Positions 1 to 12,184 are shown, counted from the stretch's first letter. The stretch is DNA of 64,000 nt from Arachis hypogaea (GCF_003086295.3 NC_092038.1:128925518-128989517), one strand, 5' to 3'. Notes: a model not told the origin generated them from the sequence alone. Made by a program: numbers and translations.

Positions 1-2262
1 AGTTTTACCAGCAATATGCAAAGCATCATGGCTTCGGCGCGAGACGTTCCAGAAGCGAAAAACGCGGCGAAGTAAGGATACGACAGGAGTTCGTGTGCCA
101 CCGACAAGGGTACCGATCCCCGAAGTTCTACTCGATGCCTAACCGGCAAAAGAGGCCGAGGGCCGAGACATGGTATGGATGCCCTGCAAGGATGCTACTC
201 CGCATGGACGATGAATCAGGACGTTGGCACGTTGCGTACTTTTCAGATGCGCATAACCACCACGTTCTTGAGTTACGATTTTCTTCCATGCTCCCGGGCC
301 ATCAGAGGATGAGCGAAGCAGACATCGAGCAGATGAACGACATGCGCAAAGGAGGCATTGGCGTCTCTCGAATCCACGGTTTTATAGCGAGCCTGGCCGG
401 CGGGTATCATAATGTCCCGTACACAACAAGGGACATGCACAATGTAAATACGAAGCAACGAAGGGAGGGTGGCCTAGATGCGGAATCGTGCCTAAGGTAT
501 CTCCGAGAGTGCAAGGCAAATGATCCAGCACTGTACTACAAGGAAGTTGTTGACGGTGAAAGCGTGTTGCAACACTTGTTTTGGTGTGACGGCACCAGCC
601 AAATTGATTACCAGGTGTTTGGAGACGTGGTTGCATTTGATGCAACGTACAAGAAAAACGTTTACCTTTCACCTCTTGTGGTATTCTCCGGTGTGAATCA
701 CCACAACCAAACGGTTGTCTTTGCCACTGCACTGGTGGCAGATGAGAAAGAAGAGACCTATGTCTAGCTGCTTCAGCAGTTGCAAACTTCAATGAAAGGG
801 AAGACTCCTGTGTCCATAATAACCGACGGTGACAGGCAAATGAAGTCTGCGATCGAGCAAGTTTTTCCAGAGGCTCATCATCGACTCTGCGCTTGGCATC
901 TACTCCGAAACGTCACGAGCAACATCCGAAAGCCCAAATTCACCAGGATGTTTAGGGATTGCATGCTTGGCGACTACGAGGTCCGAACATTTCAGAGAAA
1001 GTGGTTTGAGATGGTTGAGAAATTTGGCGTCGCTGATAAAAGATGGGTACATGACATGTACAAGAGAAGGCACAGTTGGGCCACATCACACATACGGGAA
1101 AAGTTCTTTGCCAGATTTCGAACAACATCAAGGTGCGAGGGCTTGCACGCTGTGATATCACGGTATGTTAAGTCTCGATACAGTTACACTGAGTTTTTAC
1201 GTCATTTCCATCGATGCTTGATGTTCGTGCATGCAAAGGAGGTGGAGGCTGATTTCGAGTGTGCAAAGGGTGACCCTGTTATGACCACCAACCTGAAACA
1301 ACTAGAGCGGAGTGCAGCCGACAACTACACTCGTGCGATATTCTATTTGTTTGTTCCCATTCTTGACAGGGCCTGTGCAATGAGGGTGGTTGACTCTGAA
1401 GACAACGGTTCCTATTTTATCCACACCGTCTCTCGATACGGCACTCCGGGGAAGGATTGGCGTGTTGTTGCAACGTCTGATACGAGGGAGGTCCGAGGCA
1501 CGTGCATGAGAATAGAATGTTTCGGGGTCCCCTGCGAACATATAATTGTAGTGCTTGTTCTTAACAATGTTCATGAGATCCCGAGGTCTCTGATATTACC
1601 GAGATGGACTAAGGATGCAAAACTTGTGGCGGTGCAGTCGATGGGCGTGATTTGGGATTCTGTACAACTGACACAACACTGGTGTCTGATGGATTGGTAC
1701 CAGAAAGTGTGCAAGATTGCATGTCACAACACCCAAAAGTTCCAGTTTGCAAGAGACATTGTCGTGCTGATGCTGAAGCACTTCGAGAACGAAGATGCAT
1801 GGGACACCAGTTTTCCACTCGAGGGGCCACCTACTGAGGTTGGCAGACCCCGGCGCGGAATCCACCCAGGCACAATACAAAGGGTAACGGTGCTCATGGT
1901 GGAAAGAAAACCCAGCGATGTCGTTTGTGCCGGGAGGTGGGACACAACAGGACGACGTGTCCGGACCGCCGCACAATGGAATCATCCAGCGTAGTTGTAG
2001 ATGACATGGATTCGATGGACTCTGACATGGTGGGTTGGTCGCTTTATAGATGATATAGTTAAGTTTTCTGCTCTGTTAAATGGATCTAATCATTTGTTTT
2101 TTACATTGGTGTCAGCTCTATGATAACCTATCTGGCGATCTGTATGCGACCGCGGAGATTCCTTCGTTCCAATTCTACTATAGTGACACGCAGGATGGGT
2201 TTGCTAACAGCGACTTCGCTGGGACCAACACGTCCGGGCCAGTCATGTCTCTCGCCGATTGA
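1..2262 (+). pseudogene. FAR1-type Mutator-like (MULE) transposase, 5'-truncated by the window, broken
   Basis: The reading frame is open from base 3, so the true start lies left of the window. In order I see the end of a FAR1 DNA-binding domain (FYQQYAKHHGFG at 3-38), the MULE transposase core with catalytic Asp candidates in VVAFDATY (about 630) and ITDGDRQM (about 820) and a Glu in RCEGLHAVI (about 1135), then a SWIM-type finger (CMRIECFGVPCEH, about 1503-1540). A TAG at 765-767 stands where the family has Trp, and the frame resumes at once after it. A second break lies around 1800-1850, because a CCHC knuckle (CRLCREVGHNRTTC, about 1919-1960) is in another frame. A last exon (2116-2262) follows an intron 2030-2115 with GT..AG ends. 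The family covers MULE transposases and the domesticated light-signalling FHY3/FAR1 proteins. The lesions and setting favour a dead transposon copy. Confidence 0.88.
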
Positions 2263-3299
2263 GCAAAGGGGGCCTACAGTCGTCACCACCGTGTGTTGCA
2301 ACGGTAGGTTGGTCGAACCCTTTCACGTTCTCCGGTAGGCTGTAGCCGCACACCAAATATTGTCTGCATTTCATCTGGGTACAAAACCGTCTATAGGTCA
2401 TCAACGTTAAAACAAGTTTTTGCTATGTTGGCTTTCCTTGGTATGTGGATGTGCTATAGATATCACTGATTTTAATAGGGATTCAAGAAGTGTAGGTGTG
2501 AAGTGGTGTCATGCGAATAGCTGCAAATCCACTGTCAAACCTGATGTATTATTAATTGGTCGTTGTCCACCCTTTTGTTGAACCGGACATGGTAGTTAGG
2601 GGCATGTTTACAGCGATTCTATGTTTAGTGGATATTTTGTATGTATGGTAAGTGGATATTTTGTATGTAATTGGTTGTAACGTTTAGTGGATATTCAGAT
2701 GCACTTCTCCTAAAAAAACTCGTTGGAAAATGCATGTGGTTCAATCGCGGTTTTGAAATTCTTTGTAAGGGATCATGACTTCTGGATGTAATTTAAAACA
2801 CACGCTTAAAACACCGGAAGTGATGAATAAAATGCACTAAATGAAGCACAGCAACAACTTTAAATCAATAAACAACCACTACTAATTAGCATTTTTAGGG
2901 TATTAACAAATCAGTGTGAAGTTTCAAAATTCAAAATTCAAAGCTACAAAATGTAGGTGAAGTGAATCAGATTACATTCAAGCTTCACAGCTTAAAATTA
3001 CATTCAAACTTCACAGGCACTAATTGACATACATTTCTAATATTGGGAGATCAGTCAATTTGCAATGCTACGTGCACATTAACAACAGAAACGATTATCG
3101 TGTTTATCATCTAAAGCATAAGTTAATGACGGTAAGGTAGAATTGTATGCCTGGAAATAACATATAGATTAAAGATATAGATGTATGGACATGCAGCTTA
3201 TACCACCGTACTTGACAAACTGAGGCAAGAAAACACCATGGACCGAGTTACTTGGATGGGGTTGGGGGCGGTGGCTGGGGGTTTAGGATACAGGAGTTC
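2263..3299. other. Spacer between transposase and B3 relics
   Basis: No coding signal is supported. The stretch is AT-rich with short degenerate direct repeats (gtggatattttgtatgta occurs twice near 2630-2670, and attacattcaa(g/a)cttcacag twice near 2970-3020). It is probably internal non-coding sequence of the Mutator-like element, where the + transposase and the - B3 relic converge. Confidence 0.4.
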
Positions 3300-4712
3300 T
3301 CAATATATATGTAGCCGGTAGTTTTGCGGCGCCAGCCGTTCGAAGACACACACATGGCCGTGTCTTAGTTGGCATGCAGTTGCTAAGGCAGACCAGCCCA
3401 TTCCAAAACATCCATTCGTCCTCCCGACATAGTGCGTATACTGAACGGTCCACGTGCCCCTCTCGTTGGTAATCAAAATTGGGCTATCCTCGCATACTCC
3501 CGGCAGAGGGGGGACATTCAGCTGGAAGCGAAGACATATTTTTTAGGGTGAGAGCAATAAAATAGTTGACTAGAACAATAGGATAGGAAATAGTTGCCTT
3601 TAAAAACAATTATCGGCACACTTACGAGAAAATGGGTTGCCAGGCGGTGCACGATTGGACTGACAAAGAACGGATTGTTCGATCTGAACCCATCGGCTAT
3701 GTGCCTTGTCCTGTGGGCCGTCAGATAGGTTATACAAGTGCAGTCTGTCCCCGGCCCGGCATGGGCCAAGTAGTTGATTTCCATTGTATGACCGTTGAAG
3801 AACATGACATACATTGTGTTTTGAACTTCGTGATAGCAGAACAGCACAAGCCACTGATCCCTTAGGCAATAGTGTTCCCGGACAGTGTCCCATCCTCCAT
3901 AAAGCACGACCCTCCCATTAGGTTCCATATTCCAGCCCACGCGATGACGATGTCCTGTAGGCGTGGTTAGGGTCAGGGGTCATGGTAGGGACCGGCCATA
4001 ATCCCACGAGAACCGCAGCGGGAGCATCTGTAGTGGACGGTGGAAAAAAAGGGTTACAATGTGTCACACATAGATGGATTGATGATTGCAGGTGGTAAAG
4101 GAATTGAAATTGGCATCTATACTAGTGTATCAGGGTCGTTCACCGGGATTATCGCGAAGAACTGGACTGTATAGTTGCCATGTGCGGGTATTGCTGGAAG
4201 ACTTCCGTTTCGCAAGTTTCTGGTATAACGTAAAACAGCATAAAACAAACGACTTAGCCGAGTGCATACAGAAAACCCGCCAGAATAATCTTGTTACCTT
4301 CCATAGTTGATCTCGCAAAATCTTGTGTCGTGGATGGCCACATAGAAAAACTTTGGTTGGTGATATGATAGTAGCATTGAGGCACCAATTCGAAGATAGT
4401 AGTGTTCGTAAAAGGCTCGTCAGCCTCCGGTGAAGACGATTCGATGCGGATGCTCCTCCTTGACAACCCATGAGATGCTCCACGACTGACCATTTGTGGT
4501 GATTACCTCGATGGGGTTGCTCATGTTATCCCGTACAACGTTGGAGAAGGCCGCCGGCATTCTCTGCACGAGTAAGAAATCGATAATGATGTGGGCTTGC
4601 ATGCGGGCCTTGGGGTTATGGGAGTAGAACAGAAAAACTGAAATCTTACAATTTGATTCTCCATGTTGGGGATTATGAATCTAAAGAAGTGGAAATCAGC
4701 GAGCGACGACAT
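3300..4712 (-). pseudogene. B3-domain (plant DNA-binding) gene relic with up to three B3-like segments
   Basis: Read on the minus strand, an ATG at 4712 opens a short first exon (MSSLADFHFF). Three stretches then look like B3 domains. One (about 4600-4298) has PAAFSNVV, a TWS-like strand and GG-stop-RAFYEHYYLRIG followed by a LLSYH..FFYVAI strand. The second (about 3950-3650) has VVLYGGWDTVREHYCLRDQWLVLFCYHE. The third (about 3520-3300) has GTWTVQY and GMGWSALATACQLRHGHVCVFE and ends in TGA. Splice-like donors occur at 4298/4297 (GTAACA) and about 3628 (GTAAGT). The expected Trp of the first domain is a TGA at 4420-4422, so the gene is broken. B3 domains bind DNA in plant transcription factors. 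Exon joins between 4298 and 3950 are uncertain. It lies in the same strand and block as the Ulp1 relic, so it may be transposon cargo. Confidence 0.6.
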
Positions 4713-5707
4713 TGTGATACCTCGCTTGTGATTTCTTTGATGGTTTCGGTTCTTTACTGCCGGAAGCTTTTGAGTCTCCAACAATGGCTTCCCTTCTTCG
4801 AAAAGTATGCGATTTTTTTTGTTGACTAACAAACGTACGCGCGTTAAACAGGCGAAACAACTCCCGCCTTTTTAAGTTTTTTTTTAATAAATAACCCTTA
4901 AACCTGATTAGACTGGGCATTAATGGGGCATTAATGTAGGTGGAGTTACCAAGGGTAATTACCGGATTTCAAAAAAATGCGATAACCACCGAATGAGCCC
5001 AAGATTTAAATTTAGCCTTAATCTAATGTTATCATTCGTTCCATTACGTGGGTCAGTGAATAATCACTTCGTATTATGAGCCTTGACTTGGCGATGGATG
5101 GATGGATTGATGTATGCGATTGAAGCAGTTAAGTTGTTCATAATTATACTCTTTTTTTTTTAATTTTTTTTTGTATATTTACCATTTCTAAATTTTTTCC
5201 TTGAAAAAAAACTCTTTTTTTATTGTTTGGTCATGCTGGAAAATAACATTTTCTTTTGAATTGGTGTTGGTCCAGAGAAACCGACTCGACTTAAAACCCA
5301 GAACCCGAACTAGTCTAGCAACCCAACCCCTAAAACCCGACCCTAATCGAAGCTCCTCTCCTCTTCATCGAAGGCAAAACTCCTCGCTCTGCCCATGTCA
5401 ACTACACATCTGACAGAAGCTCTGAAAACTTGATGCATGGTGGCGATGACACCGCCGATCATCCTCAACGAAGATGCATGCTGGAAAATAACATTAAATA
5501 ACATAAAGGGCCCAACATAAAGATACAATAAAAGTAACAAGAAATATGGCCCATGATATAATCAGTCCACGAAGATTGTCCGTTCATTGAGGAGGCCCAA
5601 CAATGTCACATAACATAACCGGTATCAATGCATCCAACAACCAAAAAATTTGCAGTGCATGACTAAACAAAAAAAAAACCGTTGTATTCGGCCCCTTCAC
5701 ACGTATT
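4713..5707. other. Non-coding spacer between B3 and Ulp1 relics
   Basis: I see no supported gene. Contents are AT-rich with homopolymer runs near 5150-5220 and a cytosine-rich patch near 5280-5400 (aacccaacccctaaaacccg). Short frames here show no domain. Confidence 0.35.
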
Positions 5708-8140
5708 TTAGACACGGTTTCCCGACTTGGCCGCTTCCGCCGACTTAGCAAGCAATGCACCACTTTCCTCGTTGCATCTTCCCGTTAGCAGTGCAATTGC
5801 CATTTTTATCCTGATCTTCTCTTTGTCCAGCTGCAATGGTCAATGCGGCGTTTATTAGAGACACACAGGGCAATTACATTTTACCTGTATGCATGTGTTA
5901 ACTTACAATTGGTAACACCGCGTACGTGAACCTCCGTCCCATTGCCATCCACTGCATGACCCAAATGCCAGAGTCTGTACTGCTGCTGTTTTTTGGCACT
6001 CCCAGTGGGGCCATGATGTCCAAACTGGCAAACTCGGGAGCGCTCTTAGAGCGTAACTTTTTATACCCGTCAGTTGCAATAATTCCATCCAGTGCAGTCA
6101 GCTGGCACAGATTCGCCAACATAAAAAAGATTAGCGTATTCGGATAGGACGATGAATTTACTTATGTGTGTCGCTTACAATGCATTGCATGACACGTCTC
6201 CTTCTTGACTTTGATTCTTTAGTTGCATTCATGTCAAATTAGAAGATCTGCTTCTCCGACAGGTCAACCACAGCCAAGAACCAGTGCTTGTCACAGTCTT
6301 CTTCCAGTACTGGCATATAGACCTGCGATCGATAGAAAAAGCCGAAAACCATAAGAGAGTCATAATTCAGTCCGACCATGATCAGAACTTGCGTACAAGA
6401 ATCTTATCGGTCGGTAGCTTACAATGTGCAGGTCTTCCATCGGGTGCATGTGGTCTTCCCCGTATCGCTGCGCCAAAATTTTAGGGTGGACGCCGTCCAT
6501 TACATCGGCCTGGTTACTTAGGGAGTATTCAGAGGTTGAAACAAGTCACCGTGCATGTCAACGGTACATGGTTCATGTTAAAACAGAGAACGTTAAATCA
6601 TAGTTATGCATTAAAATAAACTACGGAATTATGATTTGGCCGTACCGCAAAATTCGGATGCAAGCACCACACCGATCGAGGGTGATCTCCATCGGTTTCT
6701 CCCTCCGATGCAACCATGATCGTGATAATCTCCATTATCTGCAAGTCATTTTCGAAAAAAAATCAGACTTTGCATGGAAATAATAAACCTGGGTCAGCAG
6801 AAATAAATCCATTAATTCGAAGAGGGTACGATGGATTGCTACGTGCCTCCGGGGTTGGTTGCCATCCGTCTAACAGGCATCCCATGTCAGAACGAGTTGC
6901 ATGTTGCGACCCAATGCGTACAACGATCTCTCTGCGGTCAACAAATGGAAGATGTTACACCCGCTAGGGTAATTTAACAGCCTTCCGGCACTAATGACGC
7001 CGCACGGCAGATTCAGTCATTGATGTTCAGATAGAATACTCACGTTGGGTCGGAATCATGGTCGTAGACATACTTACAGATGCCTATCTCGTGCTGAGAG
7101 ATGGGCCATGCGTTGGTGGTGTTTGTTCCCTTCTTGGTCAAGTTTGACGGGGGTCGTCGTGGACTCTGCTTATAGGTGTTGGCTGTCCGTCCGTGGCTGC
7201 TTTTCGGCTTCGATGAGTTCTCGTCGGATGATGTCATCGTGTTAAAGGGAAAACTGTCTTTTTTGTTTTGCGTTGGCTGTAGTCCATTCGCCCTGTCGGG
7301 TTGTCTGCATTGTTGCTCCGTTGGGGCGATATAGTCCCTCGGTTACCCCCGTATGCCTTTTCCTTAAATCGATTGAATAAGTTTGTAGCCATGCCACCCT
7401 TTGGCACATTTTCGACGGCGTGCGTGTTTGAGCTGCACATCTTTGGGTACATGGCCCGTTTCGGATCGTTGTCGTCATCGTAAACAGACATTTTGACGTC
7501 TCCGCCGCTGCTTATTGTCGACGACTGATGTACTCTCTTCCTCATCGTTCTTGGAAGCATCAACTATCTACGGTTGGGAATGGAGGCACGTGACATCGGG
7601 TTGTGCTTGTGTTCCCTGTCGGCGACCGGTAGTTTCTGTTTCTCAATTCGATTTTCATCGGACGTTGCATTGACTTTATCTGCAGGTCCCTTCAACGCCT
7701 GGGTGACAAGCTCTTTAAGACCGCCCACCAACAACCGAATCGTCACCATTTCCGCTTCGACCCTGTCCATTCGGCGTTGCGTGCTCTTCCATGGAAAATC
7801 GTAACAGATCTGTCAGATGGTTGGATTTACCGATTCAGTTAGAGCGAAAATTGAGACAGGTGTTACCAACCTTTGTGTTCTCGAGCACCTCTCTCATTTT
7901 TTCCAGCAACGCGTCGTTTGAAGTGTTGTCGTTTGGGCCCGGTGTTATATGGTCCTCCTAGCATTGGGCACTTGTTAGTACGTTGTGGTATACAACTAAT
8001 TCAGAAGAATCGGGAGCAGCATAAGCATAACTACAAAAATAAATAAATAAAAAACAAAAACGGCCAATGCACCACAACCGTACCTGGGCCGTGTCGTCGT
8101 TGACGTTGTTGGATGCAACGGGCGTACCATGATCTGCCAT
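5708..8140 (-). pseudogene. Ulp1 / C48 cysteine protease-like gene, nine exons, broken and catalytically altered
   Basis: Nine exons can be placed with GT..AG borders: 8140-8084, 7957-7871, 7809-7044, 6931-6789, 6738-6646, 6510-6423, 6322-6179, 6101-5907 and 5830-5708. Exon 7 carries the C48 His motif (DKHWFLAVVDL) and an Asp candidate in FDMNATKESK. Exon 8 carries the nucleophile motif, but as STDSGIWVMQWM, with Ser (codon 5970-5972) where C48 peptidases have Cys. Other lesions are TAG at 7564-7566, a frameshift near 7236 and TAA at 6239-6241. C48 enzymes cleave SUMO or related modifiers, and plants carry many Ulp1-like genes inside Mutator elements (Kaonashi type). This copy is probably such cargo and cannot be a normal protease. 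The start at 8140 is the first ATG of the first recognisable exon; upstream exons beyond the LTR insertion are not excluded. Confidence 0.78.
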
Positions 8141-8184
8141 TGTTGATTGCAGTATCGGTCGTCGGCGTCCGATGGGTTGGTCCG

Positions 8185-9579
8185 TGATGCGTGAGCATCT
8201 TATCTATCTTTTCCTAGTGAATTTGCATCTAAATTGTTGAGTTTAATTTAGAATTAATTATATTTTAGCCACTATGGATGCTATTTTGAATTTTGTGCAA
8301 TATTATTTATTTTAGGTAGCATTCAGAGGGATTTGATGAAGTTTCTACAGAGAAAAAGAAGAAACCAAAGAGATGACCAGCGAAGATTGACGCGGACGCA
8401 TGGCTCACGCGACCGCGGGGAATGGAGAAATTGCAATGACGTGATCGCGTGCCTGACGCGAACGCGTGGACTGGAATATGCACAAATGACGCGAACGCGT
8501 CACATACGCGATCTGCAATAATACAGAAAATGCTGGGGTAATTTCTGGGCTGTTTTGACCCACTTTTCAGCCCAGAAAACACAGATTAGAAGCTACAGAA
8601 TAGACAAAGCAAGTGGTCCCCACCCATCAACTGAAAATTTGTTAATTAATTCGAATTTAAATTCAAATATTATCTTTTAGGAAAATATATTATTTTTATT
8701 TTTAGATAATTAGATTTTAAATTAATTAGGATTAGTTATAAAAATGGGAGACTTCTCTTCTATTTGGTACATTACATTGGAGGGATTCCATTAGGGAATT
8801 CTATACAAATTTACATTCTACATTTCATGAGCAACTAAACCTCCACTGTTAAGGTTAGGAGCTCTATCTATTTGTATGGATTGATTTTATTATTTTTTCT
8901 ATTTCAATTTATGTTTTGGATTTATATTTAAGAATTGTTTTCGTTCTTTATCTTATGAATTTGGGTGGAACGGAAGTATGACCCTCTTTCTATTTGAGTT
9001 CTTGTATAACTTGGAAAAGCTCTATACTTGAACAACAGCTTGAAAACATATTCTCCTGAATTCTAATTATCTGGATTTAACGGGATACGTGACATATAAT
9101 TCTTTTATTATTTGGGTAATTAGAGTTTTTGTGGCATGCAAACTGGAACTTGATCATGTACCCTTTAATTGAAATTAATTGACCAAGGAATTGGATGTTA
9201 ATGAATTTTAGAGGAGACTAGGAAGGTCTAAGGAATTAGGGTCTTCTCACATATATTTTGCCATAAATTAAATCCTACATAATTAAAATAGTTAGTAAGA
9301 AAAGTTAATCCAGAAAAATAGATAACTCTGAAGCCTTAACTGTTTATCCATATTTTATTCCCAATTTATTTAATTGTCTATACTTTTGATATTTTGAATT
9401 CGAACTTAAATCTTTTGAACATCTCAAAACCAATTTCTACTTGCCTAACTAAGCCAATCAATCAATCATTGTTGCTTGATCCATCAATCCTCGTGGGATC
9501 GACCCTTACTCACGTAAGGTATTACTTGGTACGACCCGGTGCACTTGGCGGTTAAGTGTGGTTTATAAATTCCGCACCA
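8185..9579 (+). repeat. 5' LTR of the Gypsy element
   Basis: This 1,395-bp repeat starts TG and ends CA and matches 13483-14897 closely. Near 8390-8515 it holds a CpG-rich block of acgcg-type words in otherwise AT-rich sequence. It lacks 17 bp that the 3' LTR has in that block. Confidence 0.93.
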
Positions 9580-9585
9580 AATTTT

Positions 9586-9596
9586 TGGCGCCGTTG
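9586..9596 (+). promoter_or_regulatory. Primer-binding site of the Gypsy element
   Basis: TGGCGCCGTTG lies seven bases after the 5' LTR. This is the PBS style of plant Athila/Tat Gypsy elements, usually assigned to tRNA-Asp. The assignment rests on memory of the family. Confidence 0.6.
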
Positions 9597-9599
9597 ATG

Positions 9600-10260
9600 T
9601 GAATTGACTGTGATTAACAACTATTAATTGTTTGATTATTTAGATTAAGCGTTTGAATTTTAATTTTATTTAAATATTATTTTATTATTTTTCAATTTTT
9701 TTTTATTTTTCGTTGTTTTCCTTTTTTTTTTCGTTAGCAACCCTCCCTTGTTTCGTTTTTCTTTATTTTTTTATTATTTTTTCTTTCAATTTTTTTCCTT
9801 TTTTTTACGTTAATTTTTTTCTTTTTTTTCCTTTACGTTATTTTCCTTTTCGTTCGTCCCCTCCCTCCTGTTTCGTTTTAAATTTTTTTCTTTTATTATT
9901 TGGTTTTCGTAAAAATAAAGTAAAATAAAATTAAAAAAATAAAATAATTTAATATTAATATTTTTTTTTCTGAAATTAAGTTTGGTGTCGTCATAGTAAG
10001 TTTTCTTAAAAAAAATTAATTTTTTTTAAATACTAGTATTTTTTTTTGTTTAATTTTTTAATTTTTAGTTGATCTCTTTTTATTTATTTTTAAATTCTTC
10101 TTTTATTTTTATTTCTTTTCCAAAAAAAAAAATTTCTGTTCTTTCTTCTTTACTTTTTTGGTTACCACATGGTGCGTTTAATCTTTTTTGGTGTTTTGTG
10201 TTAAGGAAAAATAATGGAAAGAGATCACATGGGTTACTACTTACATATAAGTAGTGATTC
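9600..10260. other. T-rich leader of the Gypsy element
   Basis: Extreme T-rich, low-complexity sequence (for example 9690-10140) between the PBS and the gag-like relic. The frames here read as Phe/Leu runs and are compositional artefacts. It contains one aagtttggtgt motif near 9978 like the one found before the 3' LTR. Confidence 0.5.
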
Positions 10261-11438
10261 ATACTATGGTGGATGAAGGAACTATTAAAATTTTGGTTGG
10301 CAAAGGCAAAACCAAAGAAACTTCAGTGCTCCATGTTCCAACTACCAAGAATCATCATCTTTCTACCCATGTCAAGAGCTACCATCAGATATTGAGACTT
10401 CTCAGAAGAAGAGGGTTTATGGAAGTAGAAACTCTTAATGCTATTCTTGTCTAGAACAAGCTTATGACTCAGCAATTAAGTCTACTTACTCAACAGATGA
10501 GTGGCATGCAAGTCCCAACTATCAACACCCAACACCCAAATTTTGAGTGGGGAGAGCAACCTCAGAGGCCACAAAATTTTAATCATAGTTCTCAGGGTGT
10601 TTTTCAACAGAATAATTCTAATAACCACCAGTTTCAGTCTTCTCAGTCCCAATAGAACAATGATTTGGAAGCAATCTTGGCAAGTTTTATGCAGGAAACC
10701 AGAGCCTCCATTAGAAACTTGGAAGTGCAAATGAGCCAAATAAGCAAGCAATTAGAAGAAGAGGAAGATGCACAACCTCCAATGTCCTTGGTAAGTAATG
10801 AAGAAGAGATTGCATTAGAAGAAAGCTACCAAGAAAAAGAGGTTCAAATTGAGGAAGCTTTCAAAGAGGTAGAAGAATTCAAAGAAGAACACAAGGGAGT
10901 GGAGCTTGCAAGACCTCTCCCAAAACCACCAGCATCCAATACAACATTCAAGTGGGTAAATTTTCTACCCTTAACATTGACTTTCTCACTTGAATATGGG
11001 CTACTGGAAACGGATGGTCAACTTAGAGGTCTTTGTGGCATTAAGTGTAAGAGGAAGATGGTTAGTGGCTAGAAATGTCAAGCAAGGTTCAGTATGGTTG
11101 CATGCTCCAAATTAAAGTGCAAGGATTGGTGTAGAGCTCACTTGACTGGGTCTAGAAAGTTGTTTGGATGTCTCTGTGAGAATTCAGATTGCTTGCCACC
11201 CGGTGGGAACAATGGTGATCCACAAGAAGACGGGTGTAAAAGCAAGGTTTGGGACCCTGGGATTCATTCCCACAATCAACACTATTGGGGCCTTGTCACT
11301 TGCTTCAATCTGCTCAAAGGCATTATACGCCTGGTTTGGGATCCTGGTAGCCATTGGAATTACAAACATTGGTGGAGATTCCTGGATCAGTACAAGCATA
11401 AGCCACCATGACAAGGAGCTCACCACATGTCCAACTTA
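10255..11438 (+). pseudogene. Gag-like relic of the Gypsy element
   Basis: The frame 10464-11072 is rich in Gln and Asn and is broken by a TAG near 10653. It then carries SIRNLEVQMSQISKQL, the coiled segment that follows the capsid in plant Athila/Tat Gag (SIRNLE.Q.GQL), and an acidic tail. The word LLETDGQLRGLCGIK occurs near 11010. Past a stop, 11094-11411 still shows weak coding-like sequence ending HWWRFLDQYKHKPP. Capsid core, zinc knuckle and pol are absent. This suits an element mobilised in trans; it may express a small RNA-binding product or nothing. Confidence 0.6.
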
Positions 11439-11633
11439 AGGACTTTAACTAAAAGTGCTTGGTGGGAGACAACCCACCGTGGTATGATCATTTCTTTTCA
11501 TTCTTAGTTGTTTTTCGTAGTAGTAGTTTTCACATTTATTTTATTTTTATTGAGTTCTTACTAATTTTTTGATCATGCAGCTATGTTCTCCCAAGAACCG
11601 AACACCTCAAGCTATATATATAAAAAAATGCCA

Positions 11634-12184
11634 CGCGACGCGATCGCATCAGCCACGCGACGCGATCGCATCAGCGACGCGTCCGCGTCGCAAGGAGAAG
11701 GGAGAAAATAAAAATGAACAGAGAGTCACGCTGGAGCGTGGCTGGAGGCGTGCCAGTGGCACAAATCGCCCCACGCGACCGCATCACCGACGCGTCCGCG
11801 TCATGTGGGAATATTAGCCTCCCACGCGACCACGTGACCCACGCGGCGGCGTACCCTGATTTTCGACATAAAAAGGGTGCACAACCAAATATTGTGCTGG
11901 AGTGGTGCTGGCTTGGTGCTAGACGCATAATCCCTATCACGCGACCGCGTCGCCGACGCGTCCGCGTCATTCCCTTCTGAAGCCACTCACGCAATCGCAT
12001 GCCCCACGCGATCGCGTCACCCCAGATTTGGCAAATATTTAAATTCGAACAGAGAGTTGTGCAAGCGCGAGGCTGCACTCGCGCCCAAAGCATAACATGG
12101 GTCACGCGACCGCATGATTGACGCGACCGCGTCAACTAACTAAAACGCAATCACGCGAACGCGTGCCCCACGCGGCCGCGTCAC
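11634..12184. repeat. CpG-rich dyad array inside the Gypsy element
   Basis: At least seven roughly 35-bp units, each pairing a cacgcgaccgcRtc-type word with a gacgcgtccgcgtc-type word, are spaced by 40-60 bp of ordinary sequence. Clear units lie near 11634-11690, 11772-11803, 11822-11855, 11938-11969, 11987-12018, 12102-12132 and 12151-12183. The same words occur in both LTRs. No coding role is apparent, because frames through it are broken. Confidence 0.8.

Noticed and set aside
8333..8521. Short frame repeated at 13631-13873
   Set aside because: Lies in the Gypsy LTR acgcg block; openness comes from CpG-rich words lacking stops.
9713..9928. Phe-rich 71-residue frame
   Set aside because: Low-complexity T-rich DNA gives Phe/Leu runs; no start context or homology.
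11164..11439. Hydrophobic frame resembling a membrane protein
   Set aside because: Overlaps the gag-like relic in another frame; two frames cannot both be real and neither shows a known membrane family.
11671..12135. 154-residue minus frame over the CpG dyad array
   Set aside because: Arg/Ser repeats arise from the repeated acgcg words; no domain, wrong strand for the element.
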